64,000 nucleotides of DNA. It comes from Bacteroidota bacterium. Its GTDB lineage: Bacteria; Bacteroidota; Bacteroidia; Bacteroidales; JAAUTT01. Where the stretch lies: positions 186,001 to 250,000 of the forward strand of contig JAEYWD010000008.1 in the NCBI GenBank assembly GCA_023429135.1. The letters run 5' to 3'. Position numbers and translations under genes: made by a program. Of this stretch, positions 47,426 through 56,069 are shown in pieces. Under the pieces are notes generated by a model. It searched no databases, was not told the DNA's origin, and saw nothing but the letters and a program-made list of their open reading frames with translations. The stretch's first letter is position 1. Each line of letters begins with the position of its first letter.

Positions 47426-49765
47426 ATGATACGCTTCAACTTAAAACTCGCTTTTAGAAATCTTCTAAAAAACAGAATTTATTCATTTCTGGTAATGGGA
47501 GGCTTTGCTATTGGCTTCGCTGCATTTATCCTGATTGGGCTATTCTATTATTCGGAAAAAACTGTGAATAAAGGTTTCGAAAATTATAAGCAAATCTATA
47601 GGCTTTACGATGCCAAAAATGTCCGGGCCAATATCCATTATGATTTATCGGCCCTTTTAGCCAAAAACTTTGCTGAAATTGAGGACGTGTGTCCGCTGGA
47701 TTACAGCACTGGCATCACCCTAACAGCAAAAAACGAACAAAAGCATACCGATGCGCTGATTCAGGATATGTTATCCACAACGAATAATTTCTTCACCATA
47801 TTCTCGATTGATGTGGCCGAAAAACTGTCGGATAAACCTTTCGACAGAAAAGAAGCTGTTGCTCTTTCGAGATCAACAGCCCGGAAACTTTTTGGTAATG
47901 AAAATCCATTAGGACAACAGGTTAATATAAGCAATTACATTTTTGGAACAGTTACTGCCATTATAAACGACTTGCCTGCAAATTCGACATTCAGGGCGGA
48001 TATCATACTGAACAGCGATAACGAATCATTCAGGATGAACCGTACTAATTCCAATGGCCTTCGTTATAATCCTACAAATATTTTTGTACGATTTAATAAA
48101 GCTGCTAACCCGCAAGGTTTTCTTACAAGCCTAAACAAAACCATTGGTTCGCACGCTCTGGACATGGATAGCGCTGGCATACAAAACCTTGCCGATATGT
48201 ATCTCTCAACGATTCCTGTAAAGAGCAGGCATGCCAAAGGTAACCCATATATGCTTAAAATATTCATTGTCATTGCTTTGGTAATTCTTATCCTATCCAG
48301 TATTAATTATGTTAACTATTCCATATCCATGCAATTTGCCAAAATGAAAGAGATTGGAATTAACAAAATAAATGGAGCTACCTGGAAAAATCTGATTCAA
48401 TATACCTTTACCGAAGTTTCTATAGGTGTATTGTTTTCTTTAATTCTTGCAGTTATCATTTCGGCAATTGTTTTTCCTTATTCAAAACTTATTTTCGGAA
48501 AAGAAATATTCTTCAGTACCAGCGATTTGCTTTTTGTTGCTCCTCTGTTTTTAAGTGTTGCGATTGCAGTAATTCTGATTAACAGCCTTGCTCCTATCTA
48601 TGTACTTTCAAGGTTTAACATCAATGGTTTTCTTTCAGGATTCAGGGGAAGTAAAAACCACAAGCAGTTTGGCCGCCAGATGATGCTAACATTTCAACTT
48701 ACAGTATCAATAGCCCTGATTTGTGTTGTTGCTATTATTTTCAAACAACTTCATTTTGTAAAGCACTCCGATTTAGGTTTTAACACTGAAAAGCTGGTAC
48801 GTGTCGATATTCCTTTCAAATTTCCCAATACCGAAACCCTGAAACATGAAACAGAGAAACTTTCTTTTGTAAAAAGCAGCACCATCAGCAGCGGTTGTCC
48901 GGGAATGATCAATCATAAATATGGTACAGGCGACAACGATAACAGTTTCTCAATTAATTGCATAAATGTGGGTAGCGATTACTTGAAGACAATGGGCATA
49001 GAACTGGTTGAAGGCCGTGATTTCCTTGCAGGTGATATCGAAAGAGCCTGTTTAATGAATGAAGAAGCTATCAAACAATATCAATGGGATGATATTCAGG
49101 GGAAAAAATTAGATATTGGCGGTGAAAATGGTGGATATGATGTAATTGGTGTTGTGAAAGATTTTAAGTTCGAATCGTTACATTATCTTGTTGAGCCACT
49201 TGCCCTTATTTACACAAAAACAACTGGCGGAAATATATTATCAGTAAGTCTGGAACCAGGAAATACAAGTCGGCAGATGGTGCAGATGCAACAGGTTTGG
49301 AAAAAGCTATTGCCTAATGAGCCTTTTATTTTCGCGTTTTACGACGATCAGTTTCAAGCCATGTACGAGAAAGAAGAAAGGCTCGCCCGATCGGTAACAT
49401 TTTTCTGCCTTATTGCAATCATTTTGACCTGCATGGGAATCCTGGGACAAATTTTCCTGATTTGTTTAAACAGGGTAAAAGAAATAGGCATCCGCAAAGT
49501 AAACGGCGCCCGCACCACCGAAGTTATGGCCATGCTCAACCGCAATTTTATTAAATGGGTCGGCATTGCCTTTATAATCGCCTGCCCCATTGCCTGGTAT
49601 GCCATGCACAAATGGCTGGAGAATTTTGCTTACAAAACGGAAATGAGCTGGTGGGTATTTGCCGCAGCGGGAGGAATTGCCATGTTTATAGCCTTGCTTA
49701 CTGTGAGCTTGCATAGCTGGCGGGCTGCAACCCGGAACCCGGTGGAGAGTTTGAGGTATGAGTAA
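47426..49765 (+). CDS. FtsX/MacB-type ABC permease 6
   Basis: About 779 aa from ATG 47426 (MIRFNLKLAFRNLLKNRIYSFLVMGGFAIGF); the upstream in-frame TTG at 47399 is rejected. Cores EIGINKINGATWKNL and KEIGIRKVNGARTTEV. The C-terminal fifth is nearly the same DNA as permease 5 (FIKWVGIAFIIACPIAWYAMHKWLENFAYKTEMSWW). It follows permease 5 by 52 bp, same operon. Confidence 0.93.
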   Translation: MIRFNLKLAFRNLLKNRIYSFLVMGGFAIGFAAFILIGLFYYSEKTVNKGFENYKQIYRLYDAKNVRANIHYDLSALLAKNFAEIEDVCPLDYSTGITLTAKNEQKHTDALIQDMLSTTNNFFTIFSIDVAEKLSDKPFDRKEAVALSRSTARKLFGNENPLGQQVNISNYIFGTVTAIINDLPANSTFRADIILNSDNESFRMNRTNSNGLRYNPTNIFVRFNKAANPQGFLTSLNKTIGSHALDMDSAGIQNLADMYLSTIPVKSRHAKGNPYMLKIFIVIALVILILSSINYVNYSISMQFAKMKEIGINKINGATWKNLIQYTFTEVSIGVLFSLILAVIISAIVFPYSKLIFGKEIFFSTSDLLFVAPLFLSVAIAVILINSLAPIYVLSRFNINGFLSGFRGSKNHKQFGRQMMLTFQLTVSIALICVVAIIFKQLHFVKHSDLGFNTEKLVRVDIPFKFPNTETLKHETEKLSFVKSSTISSGCPGMINHKYGTGDNDNSFSINCINVGSDYLKTMGIELVEGRDFLAGDIERACLMNEEAIKQYQWDDIQGKKLDIGGENGGYDVIGVVKDFKFESLHYLVEPLALIYTKTTGGNILSVSLEPGNTSRQMVQMQQVWKKLLPNEPFIFAFYDDQFQAMYEKEERLARSVTFFCLIAIILTCMGILGQIFLICLNRVKEIGIRKVNGARTTEVMAMLNRNFIKWVGIAFIIACPIAWYAMHKWLENFAYKTEMSWWVFAAAGGIAMFIALLTVSLHSWRAATRNPVESLRYE

Positions 49766-49806
49766 TTGGGAGAAAATCCTTTAATAAATAGATAAAAAGC
49801 TAAAGT

Positions 49807-52155
49807 ATGTACTTAAACTATCTAAAATCCGGATTCCGAAACTTGTATAGGAATAAACTATTCTCGGTAATCAACATAACTGGTTTTTCAATTGGCTTAG
49901 CAGTTTTCTTTCTTATTGTGTTATGGATTAATTATGAAGTGGGATTTGACCGGTTTCATAAGAACGCCAAAAACATATACCGGGTTGTTGCTGAATTTGA
50001 GAGAAACGGTATTGCCGACAATTTTGCAAACACCCCTGCTCCATTAGGTCCGGCACTAAAAGAAGAATTCCCCAATGTACTTGAATATACAAGGTGTACA
50101 CAGATAGGAAAAAGTTTTGTTACTTCCGGGGATAATCAATTTTGGGAAAATCTGTTTTTTGCCGACGAGGGAATTTTTAAAGTTTTCAGTTTAAAATTAA
50201 GGACTGGTAACATAGCTAACATACTTACTTCTCCAAGTAATGTAATCGTATCGAACCAAACGGCTAAGAAGTATTTTGGGGACGAAAATCCTATTGGGAA
50301 AACCATTTCCATAGGAATTAACAATCAGATTACCTTTACAATTGCGGGAATCCTTGAAGATGTCCCTTCCAATTCTCAGTTTAAAATCGATTTCCTTTTA
50401 CCTTTTTCCAATCTTTCAGAAAATTCAGGTTGGGGGATTTGGAATTATACCACATACATTTTACTAGACAAACAAAACGATTATAAAGGGCTGCAAAGTA
50501 AACTGCAGGATTTTACAAAAAAGTACCAGCTTGATCCAAATACAAAATTACACCTCCAACCCTTTGTCAAAATCCACTTGTTTTCGAACTTGCGCAGTGA
50601 CCTACCGCAGAATATCTATTATACAAAGCTGATTCTATATGTTGTAATCGCAGTTATAGTTTTGCTTTTGGCATCCATAAATTTCATAAATCTGAGCCTT
50701 GCCAAAACTACGCTAAGAAACAAGGAGATCGGTATCAGGAAAGTCATAGGAGCAAATAATAAGCAACTTAGCTTCCAATTTTTAAGCGAGTCATTCATAA
50801 TTACCCTCATTTCTTTTATCTTATCAATACCGGTTATTTATTCTCTTTTGCCTCTTTTTAATCAGTTTATAAATAAGGATATCGCACTTGGCCAATTTCT
50901 AAGTTATGGGTCTATTACCTTTACACTTGTACTTCTATTATCATTAACCCTTATAAATGGACTCTATCCGGCATCTGTCCTGTCGGCAGTTAATCCTGTG
51001 GGTATTTTAAGAGGCAATTTAAGCAATAAGAAGAACCCGGTCAAATTTGCCAGGCAAGCGTTCATTATTTTCCAGTTTGTGGTAGCTCTATTTTTTATTA
51101 GCGGAACTTTAATTATTAAATCGCAACTTAATTTTATTGAACAAAAGAACCTTGGTTTCGACAAAGAGCATATTATTATAATCCCGGTATTTTATACCGG
51201 AATTATGGAGAAAGGCGATTTGCTTGCCGGAGAAATCAGGAAAAGTGCATCGGTAAAGGAAATTTCATTTACAAGTTACATGCCTACTGAGGAAGGATAT
51301 AATCAGAATGTTTGGTGGGAGGGAATGCAAGAAAACCGCGATGAATATATAAACTGGATATCTGCCGATGAGAATTTTATTAGTCTGATGGGTATAAAAC
51401 TTTTGCAAGGCAGGAACTTTGATAAAAACCTGGGAGGAGATAAAGATGCCTACATTATCAATGAAAGAGCGCAAAAGATAATTGGCTGGAAAAACTCCGT
51501 TGGAAAATTTATGGATATTACCGGGAAAGGTGAAGTTATTGGAGTTGTCGACAATTTCAATTTCAAATCGTTACATAATTTAATAGAACCGGTTGCCTTA
51601 AAGATTTACCCGGATATATATAAATATTTATACATTAAAACTCTTCCCAACTCAGTTCATTCAGCATTAAAAGATATCAGGAACGCATGGTCAGGATTAT
51701 TCCCGGGTAAACCTTTCGAATACACATTTTTGGAGGACAATCTAACGGAAGTGTATAAGAAAGAAGCTAATGAAAGTGAGGCTATAAAATACATAAGCAT
51801 TTTTGCAATCCTAATAGCATCGATGGGTATTTTGGGCTTATCGTCGCTACTGGTCACAAACCGGACAAAAGAAATAGGCATCCGCAAAGTAAACGGCGCC
51901 CGTATCTCGGAAATATTAAATATGCTTATTCGTGACCTTGTGAAATGGGTGGCCATTGCATTCGTGATTGCCACTCCTCTTGCATACTTCGCAATGCAAA
52001 AATGGCTAGGGAACTTTGCCTATAAAACTCCTCTGAGTTGGTGGATATTTGCAGCCGCAGGTATGATTGCCCTTATAATTGCATTATTGACTGTGAGTTT
52101 ACAGAGCTGGCGCGCAGCAACCCGAAACCCGGTAGAGAGTTTGAGGTACGAGTAG
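49807..52155 (+). CDS. FtsX/MacB-type ABC permease 7
   Basis: A 782-aa permease (MYLNYLKSGFRNLYRNKLFSVINITGFSIGL), cores EIGIRKVIGANNKQL and KEIGIRKVNGARISEI. The block of DNA coding KEIGIRKVNGAR is identical to permeases 5 and 6, then diverges, and identity returns at the ATRNPVESLRYE end. It is 41 bp after permease 6 and is the last of the array. Confidence 0.93.
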   Translation: MYLNYLKSGFRNLYRNKLFSVINITGFSIGLAVFFLIVLWINYEVGFDRFHKNAKNIYRVVAEFERNGIADNFANTPAPLGPALKEEFPNVLEYTRCTQIGKSFVTSGDNQFWENLFFADEGIFKVFSLKLRTGNIANILTSPSNVIVSNQTAKKYFGDENPIGKTISIGINNQITFTIAGILEDVPSNSQFKIDFLLPFSNLSENSGWGIWNYTTYILLDKQNDYKGLQSKLQDFTKKYQLDPNTKLHLQPFVKIHLFSNLRSDLPQNIYYTKLILYVVIAVIVLLLASINFINLSLAKTTLRNKEIGIRKVIGANNKQLSFQFLSESFIITLISFILSIPVIYSLLPLFNQFINKDIALGQFLSYGSITFTLVLLLSLTLINGLYPASVLSAVNPVGILRGNLSNKKNPVKFARQAFIIFQFVVALFFISGTLIIKSQLNFIEQKNLGFDKEHIIIIPVFYTGIMEKGDLLAGEIRKSASVKEISFTSYMPTEEGYNQNVWWEGMQENRDEYINWISADENFISLMGIKLLQGRNFDKNLGGDKDAYIINERAQKIIGWKNSVGKFMDITGKGEVIGVVDNFNFKSLHNLIEPVALKIYPDIYKYLYIKTLPNSVHSALKDIRNAWSGLFPGKPFEYTFLEDNLTEVYKKEANESEAIKYISIFAILIASMGILGLSSLLVTNRTKEIGIRKVNGARISEILNMLIRDLVKWVAIAFVIATPLAYFAMQKWLGNFAYKTPLSWWIFAAAGMIALIIALLTVSLQSWRAATRNPVESLRYE

Positions 52156-52622
52156 GTAGGAGTATTGAGTAAGGAGTAATGAGTATAATACAAAACCTCT
52201 TATTCCCGGTTACAATGCGGCTAAAAGCGTTCCAAAACTATATTTGAAGCATCCTCTGCATTTTTGTTGGAGCCAAACAAGATGTCGTTTTGGTACCCTA
52301 AAAACTGGTGGAACCCAAAAAACCGATCGGATCATTAAAAAACAATTGCGTATATCCAACCTTATATGCGAGATATACGAAATAGAAATGTTGACAAAGG
52401 AACGCTTTGACTTTATAATCAGTTTCAACCAATATACAGTCCGCCGTAAAGCAATCGGCCAGCAAACAGGTTCGGAAATATAAGAACAATGTCGTGTTTG
52501 GATATCTCCGTTTTTTTTCATAATTCTGTTGCACACAAAACCGCTAACATCCTAAAATGATGAGCTTTTAATGGAATAGAAAGATATAAGGGGGATATAG
52601 GCAGCAATTTAAAACTAACGAT
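52156..52622. other. Non-coding stretch after the permease array
   Basis: No convincing gene. Short open frames on both strands (for example plus 52244-52483) have no start context or recognisable domain. The region ends in TTTAAAACTAACG just before the esterase ATG. It marks the change from the array to the low-GC accessory strip and could be a dispersed repeat; a genome search is needed to tell. Confidence 0.4.
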
Positions 52623-53450
52623 ATGATAAAGATTTTTAAAAATTATTTTATTGTGATTCTACTGTTTTGTTTCACAAATTCAGGATTCATCAATGGACAA
52701 GATATTAATATTAAAATTGGATTTAGAGATAGCATCAAATCTGAGATACTTCATGAAAGTAGAAAAGTAATGATACATCTGCCTGATAACTATAATAGTT
52801 CAAACAAATCATATCCTGTTATGTACCGTTTAGATGGTGATACTGATTTAATGTTAGAAACTGTATCTATTGTTAATCGGTTGAACCGTTTTGAGGAAAT
52901 TGCTCCAGATATGATTATAGTGTTTATAGAAAATACTGATAGAGCAAGGGATATGTTACCTGTTAAAACAAACTATTATTCGGGAGTCCCTGGGGCTAAG
53001 AATTTTCTAACATTTATTGAGAATGAGCTTGTGCCATATATAGACAAAAAATATAAAACGACAAATGAAAAGATTCTTTGTGGCAAATCACTTAGTGGAT
53101 TATTTACAATATTTGCTTTTTTAACTAAACCAAGATTATTCAACTCCTATATAGCTTGTAGTGCTGGATTTCCTGATTGTGAACCTTATTTTAAAGAATT
53201 AAGTCAAAAAGCATTTGAAAAAAGCCAATTTAATGGACAGAAGATTTTTATCACAAATGGCCTTAAAGACCCAAGTGATCCGGACGGCAAGATACATAAG
53301 CAAATAGTAGATTTCTCTGATTCAGTCAAAGACAAATTGGGAAATAAGGTAACATATCGTTATGTGACTTACAAAAATTCTGGTCATGTACCTTTTCCAA
53401 GTTTATACGATGGTTTGAAATTTATTTTTGATAATAATGAAAAGAAATAA
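52623..53450 (+). CDS. Secreted alpha/beta-hydrolase esterase (esterase D-like)
   Basis: A 275-aa exported protein (signal peptide MIKIFKNYFIVILLFCFTNSGFING). Alpha/beta-hydrolase of the putative-esterase/IroE-like type: SYPVMYRLDGDTD, acidic PDMIIVFIENTDR, nucleophile Ser156 in GKSLSGLF (the usual last Gly of GxSxG is Ser here), and a C-terminal His in NSGHVPFPS. Substrate unknown. Base composition is clearly more AT-rich than the permeases upstream, and the gene is followed 16 bp later by a 100-bp repeat, so acquisition by transfer is likely. Confidence 0.83.
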   Translation: MIKIFKNYFIVILLFCFTNSGFINGQDINIKIGFRDSIKSEILHESRKVMIHLPDNYNSSNKSYPVMYRLDGDTDLMLETVSIVNRLNRFEEIAPDMIIVFIENTDRARDMLPVKTNYYSGVPGAKNFLTFIENELVPYIDKKYKTTNEKILCGKSLSGLFTIFAFLTKPRLFNSYIACSAGFPDCEPYFKELSQKAFEKSQFNGQKIFITNGLKDPSDPDGKIHKQIVDFSDSVKDKLGNKVTYRYVTYKNSGHVPFPSLYDGLKFIFDNNEKK

Positions 53451-53465
53451 ATAATAAACTGCTGG

Positions 53466-53565
53466 CAATAAATAGGAGCTCAAGTGGTCGGTACGACCCA
53501 GCTTGAGCTACCGGTTGAAACGAGATCCGTTGCTTGCATCGGAGCACCAGCGTCTATGTATTTAT
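53466..53565 (+). repeat. 100-bp repeat, copy 1
   Basis: Nearly identical to 54482-54581 (two differences in 100). Starts CAATAAATAGG and contains a nested hairpin at 53477-53509: AGCTCAAG/CTTGAGCT outside, GGTCG/CGACC inside with a 3-nt loop. Together with copy 2 it bounds a gene of unknown function. Confidence 0.9.
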
Positions 53566-53804
53566 CGGGGGGGTGAACTTTTCCTCAGTTGAGATTTTCT
53601 TGTTGGTTTTTGATTTTTCCGTGTCATCCAAACCTGGATTTCTTGCTTTTTAACTCTTACAGGTTTATTTCGCAGTGCTTTTTTATTCAATTTCTGCTCA
53701 TTTTCGGTTCTTTGGGCAAAGCACACCATTCCCCTCAAAACAGGCGGATGCATATTTTGCAAAAAGAAAAAGTTGTAGAATTTTAACCTGAATTTTCGTA
53801 TTTT

Positions 53805-53950
53805 GTCGGGTGGAATTAATCCGCCTTTTAGAGAGCTTGAGCCGTATGAGGTGAACTGAACGAAGTGGTCTCACGACCAAAGGGAGTAAAATCTCACGTA
53901 CGGTTCTTAGGGGACAAGGGCGGAGTAATCCGCCTAAGTTACCTGACGAA
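53805..53950 (+). mobile_element. Group II intron 3' end remnant (domains V-VI)
   Basis: GAGCCGTATGAG (53839-53850) and CTCACGTACGGTTC (53893-53906) are the two strands of a group II intron domain V, with the AGC triad and the bulge. A hairpin GGCGGA/TCCGCC (53919-53934) with a following A fits domain VI. The loop between the domain V strands is ~42 nt instead of a 4-nt tetraloop. No reverse-transcriptase ORF is present, so the element is a relic or an ORF-less fragment. Confidence 0.6.
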
Positions 53951-54014
53951 ACGCTTCGTTTTAAAATAATTGGCTTAAAAAAAGGATTTTCAATAAATGA
54001 CATGAATTTACAGC

Positions 54015-54491
54015 ATGAGTAAAATTGAAGAATATAAAGGATATTTTGCTGATTGCTATGTCTTAAGTAGCAAGAGGACTAAGACTTTTATTTTAGATTT
54101 CTTGGACAAGTTTATCCCAAACCGACAAGAAAGTGCTGATGAATATGAAATCCCTCAATATGGAGAAAAGTCCGAGATGATTTTTTCCTCTGCAATAGAA
54201 CTAATTGATTTTTTAATCGAAAAGCCGCAAGAACCTCATACGATTTATTGGAGAAATTTGGATAAATCAGATTTAAGACACGTAATGTGTTTTTTTACAA
54301 ATGATGGAAATATTATTATGGGTATTTCAACTGAGACAAAATACCCAGATACAGAAATTGAAGATAAAATATTTAAACAAATGCAGGACTATTTATCGAG
54401 TAATGAAGGATACATTACTTATGAAGAGCCTGCTCCAAACAATGTAGATGAATTTCGAAAAATAATAAAAGCACGAACGCACAATAAATAG
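54015..54491 (+). CDS. Protein of unknown function between two repeats
   Basis: A 158-aa acidic cytosolic protein (MSKIEEYKGYFADCYVLSSK...). It has alternating strands and helices, with no signal peptide, membrane helix or known catalytic motif. The composition and size are like immunity or cassette-borne proteins, but I recognise no family. Its last three codons and stop (HNK*) lie inside the downstream 100-bp repeat, meaning the repeat supplies its end. Low GC. The upstream region holds the group II intron remnant. Likely part of a mobile cassette. Confidence 0.6.
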   Translation: MSKIEEYKGYFADCYVLSSKRTKTFILDFLDKFIPNRQESADEYEIPQYGEKSEMIFSSAIELIDFLIEKPQEPHTIYWRNLDKSDLRHVMCFFTNDGNIIMGISTETKYPDTEIEDKIFKQMQDYLSSNEGYITYEEPAPNNVDEFRKIIKARTHNK

Positions 54492-54581
54492 GAGCTCAAG
54501 TGGTCGGTACGACCCAGCTTGAGCTACCGGTTGAAACGAAATCCGTTGCTTGCATCGGAGCACCAGCGTCTATGTACTTAT
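54482..54581 (+). repeat. 100-bp repeat, copy 2
   Basis: Second copy, offset by 1016 bp from copy 1. The hairpin is at 54493-54525. The TAG at 54489-54491 inside the repeat ends the upstream ORF. Confidence 0.9.
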
Positions 54582-55134
54582 TTTTAATTACCAACATCTC
54601 TGAATCATTTCTTAATGTTAATTCTCACTTTAACTGTTTTCCCTATTTTTATATCTCCTTTAACTGAAATACTACAAACAAAACACTAACCTATGAAGAA
54701 AAAAGCAAAGAGAAAGGCCCCACAACAAATCAAACAGGAACAAGCCTGCCAAAAAAATATTTACTTACAAAAATTGAAATCAGTGATGGATTCTATCTCA
54801 TGCGAACCTGCATTCCATCTGCTTGGGCCCCATGAAACCGAAATTTTATACCTTACGCGTCTTCGTCCCCTCCTGATAATAAGACCGTTTTATTCGCTCA
54901 GGGAGTAAATGAAGCAATCAACCGGTTCCATTTTCGGGAATTTATGGGTTAATAATCAACTGTACATGTCTATAAAAGTTAAATCAGGCGAGTCAAGCTG
55001 ATAATAATACAGATTATAACTATAACCTATACATATTATATTTATAATATTTAATGTATTATGTATATAATAATATAAAGATTATATATATAATTTTAAT
55101 ATATCTTTATGGAAATAAATCTAACTTATAACCT
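54582..55134 (+). other. Gap with an AT-only-like tract before the HU-like gene
   Basis: Contains one doubtful small ORF (54693-54908) and, from about 55010 to 55120, an extremely AT-rich tract built of TATAAT/ATATTA motifs. Such tracts can act as promoters or as bent sites for nucleoid proteins. No terminator or repeat is evident. Confidence 0.5.
54693..54908 (+). CDS. Doubtful small basic ORF
   Basis: 71 aa, beginning MKKKAKRKAPQQIKQEQACQ (very basic head), with no known domain. Could be a real small protein or a truncated gene; coding support is weak. Confidence 0.3.
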   Translation: MKKKAKRKAPQQIKQEQACQKNIYLQKLKSVMDSISCEPAFHLLGPHETEILYLTRLRPLLIIRPFYSLRE

Positions 55135-55836
55135 ATGTCACTTTCGTATGCTATCTATCCCAATAAAGTTATAAAGAAGAATTCCGAAACATTCAGGGCA
55201 TTAATAAAAAACAGGAATACCTATGATCTCAATCAGATTATAGATCAAATGGTGGAAAGAAGGGCAGGAATTACGAGGGGAGAGGCATTGGCTATCCTGG
55301 AATTGTTTATGAGTGAAATTGAGTATATTCTCAAAAACGGAGGGGTGGTGAACACGCCTTTGTTTTATGCACAGTGCAGTATATCGGGCGATTTCAAAAA
55401 TCAGGAGGATCATTTTTATCCCTCCAGGCATAAAGTAAATATTAACCTTCGTCCTGGTAAACGTCTTAAAGCCTTTGCAGAAAATATTAAAACAACCAAG
55501 GTGAAAAGCAATATCCCGGGGCCCCTTTTAACCGGATTTACCAACATGGAGAATGGAGTGAAGAATTCCCTGTTAACGCCTGGGGTGATGGGTATCGTTC
55601 AGGGAAAACGGTTACAATTTAACGAAAGTGATCCTGCACAGGGAGTGTTTCTGTTAATGGAAGGAAGTAATCATAGCTACAAGGTGGAAGAAATAATCAA
55701 AAATTCTTTCTCACAGTTGTACATTAAAATTCCAGGCAACCTGAAGCCAGGATCTTACCAACTCCAGATCCGAAGCAATCTTAAGACTAAAACATTACGA
55801 ACCGGAACACTTAATGCCACACTTAAAGTCGGGTGA
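55135..55836 (+). CDS. HU-like DNA-binding protein with C-terminal extension
   Basis: A 233-aa protein. Residues about 1-125 are an HU/IHF-like domain of the Bacteroidetes type (NKVIKKNSETFRALIKNRNTYDLNQIIDQMVERRAGITRGEALAILELFMSEIEYILKNGGVVNTPLF). The C-terminal ~100 residues are a beta-rich DUF4469-like domain (GSNHSYKVEEIIKNSFSQLYIKIPGNLKPGSYQLQIRS). Such proteins probably bind DNA and are often found near accessory islands. Stand-alone gene behind an AT-rich tract. Confidence 0.85.
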   Translation: MSLSYAIYPNKVIKKNSETFRALIKNRNTYDLNQIIDQMVERRAGITRGEALAILELFMSEIEYILKNGGVVNTPLFYAQCSISGDFKNQEDHFYPSRHKVNINLRPGKRLKAFAENIKTTKVKSNIPGPLLTGFTNMENGVKNSLLTPGVMGIVQGKRLQFNESDPAQGVFLLMEGSNHSYKVEEIIKNSFSQLYIKIPGNLKPGSYQLQIRSNLKTKTLRTGTLNATLKVG

Positions 55837-56069
55837 ATTTCCGTGCTTATTTATTGGTACCCAATTTGTCTAACGGTTTTCTGTCTTCATAGTTTTCTTG
55901 AAGGCCCGTTGATTGCCCAAATTTGGATTATTTACAGCAAGTGCATATCAACACTGGCCTACTAAGACGGCATACGACTTAAACATCATTAATTGATTCT
56001 CACATCGAACACTTTATGCCCGATGCAGGGCTCATATCTTACAGGTCCTTATTTCAAAATTTACCCTGT

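Noticed and set aside
52244..52536. Opposing ORFs after the permease array as genes
   Set aside because: Frames on both strands of the same DNA, with no domain and no promoter or start signal; could be a repeat but not supported as coding.
53466..54581. Repeats as integron attC sites
   Set aside because: Strong hairpins and cassette-like spacing fit, but the RYYYAAC/GTTRRRY core pair is not found and no integron integrase is seen. Kept only as a cassette hypothesis.
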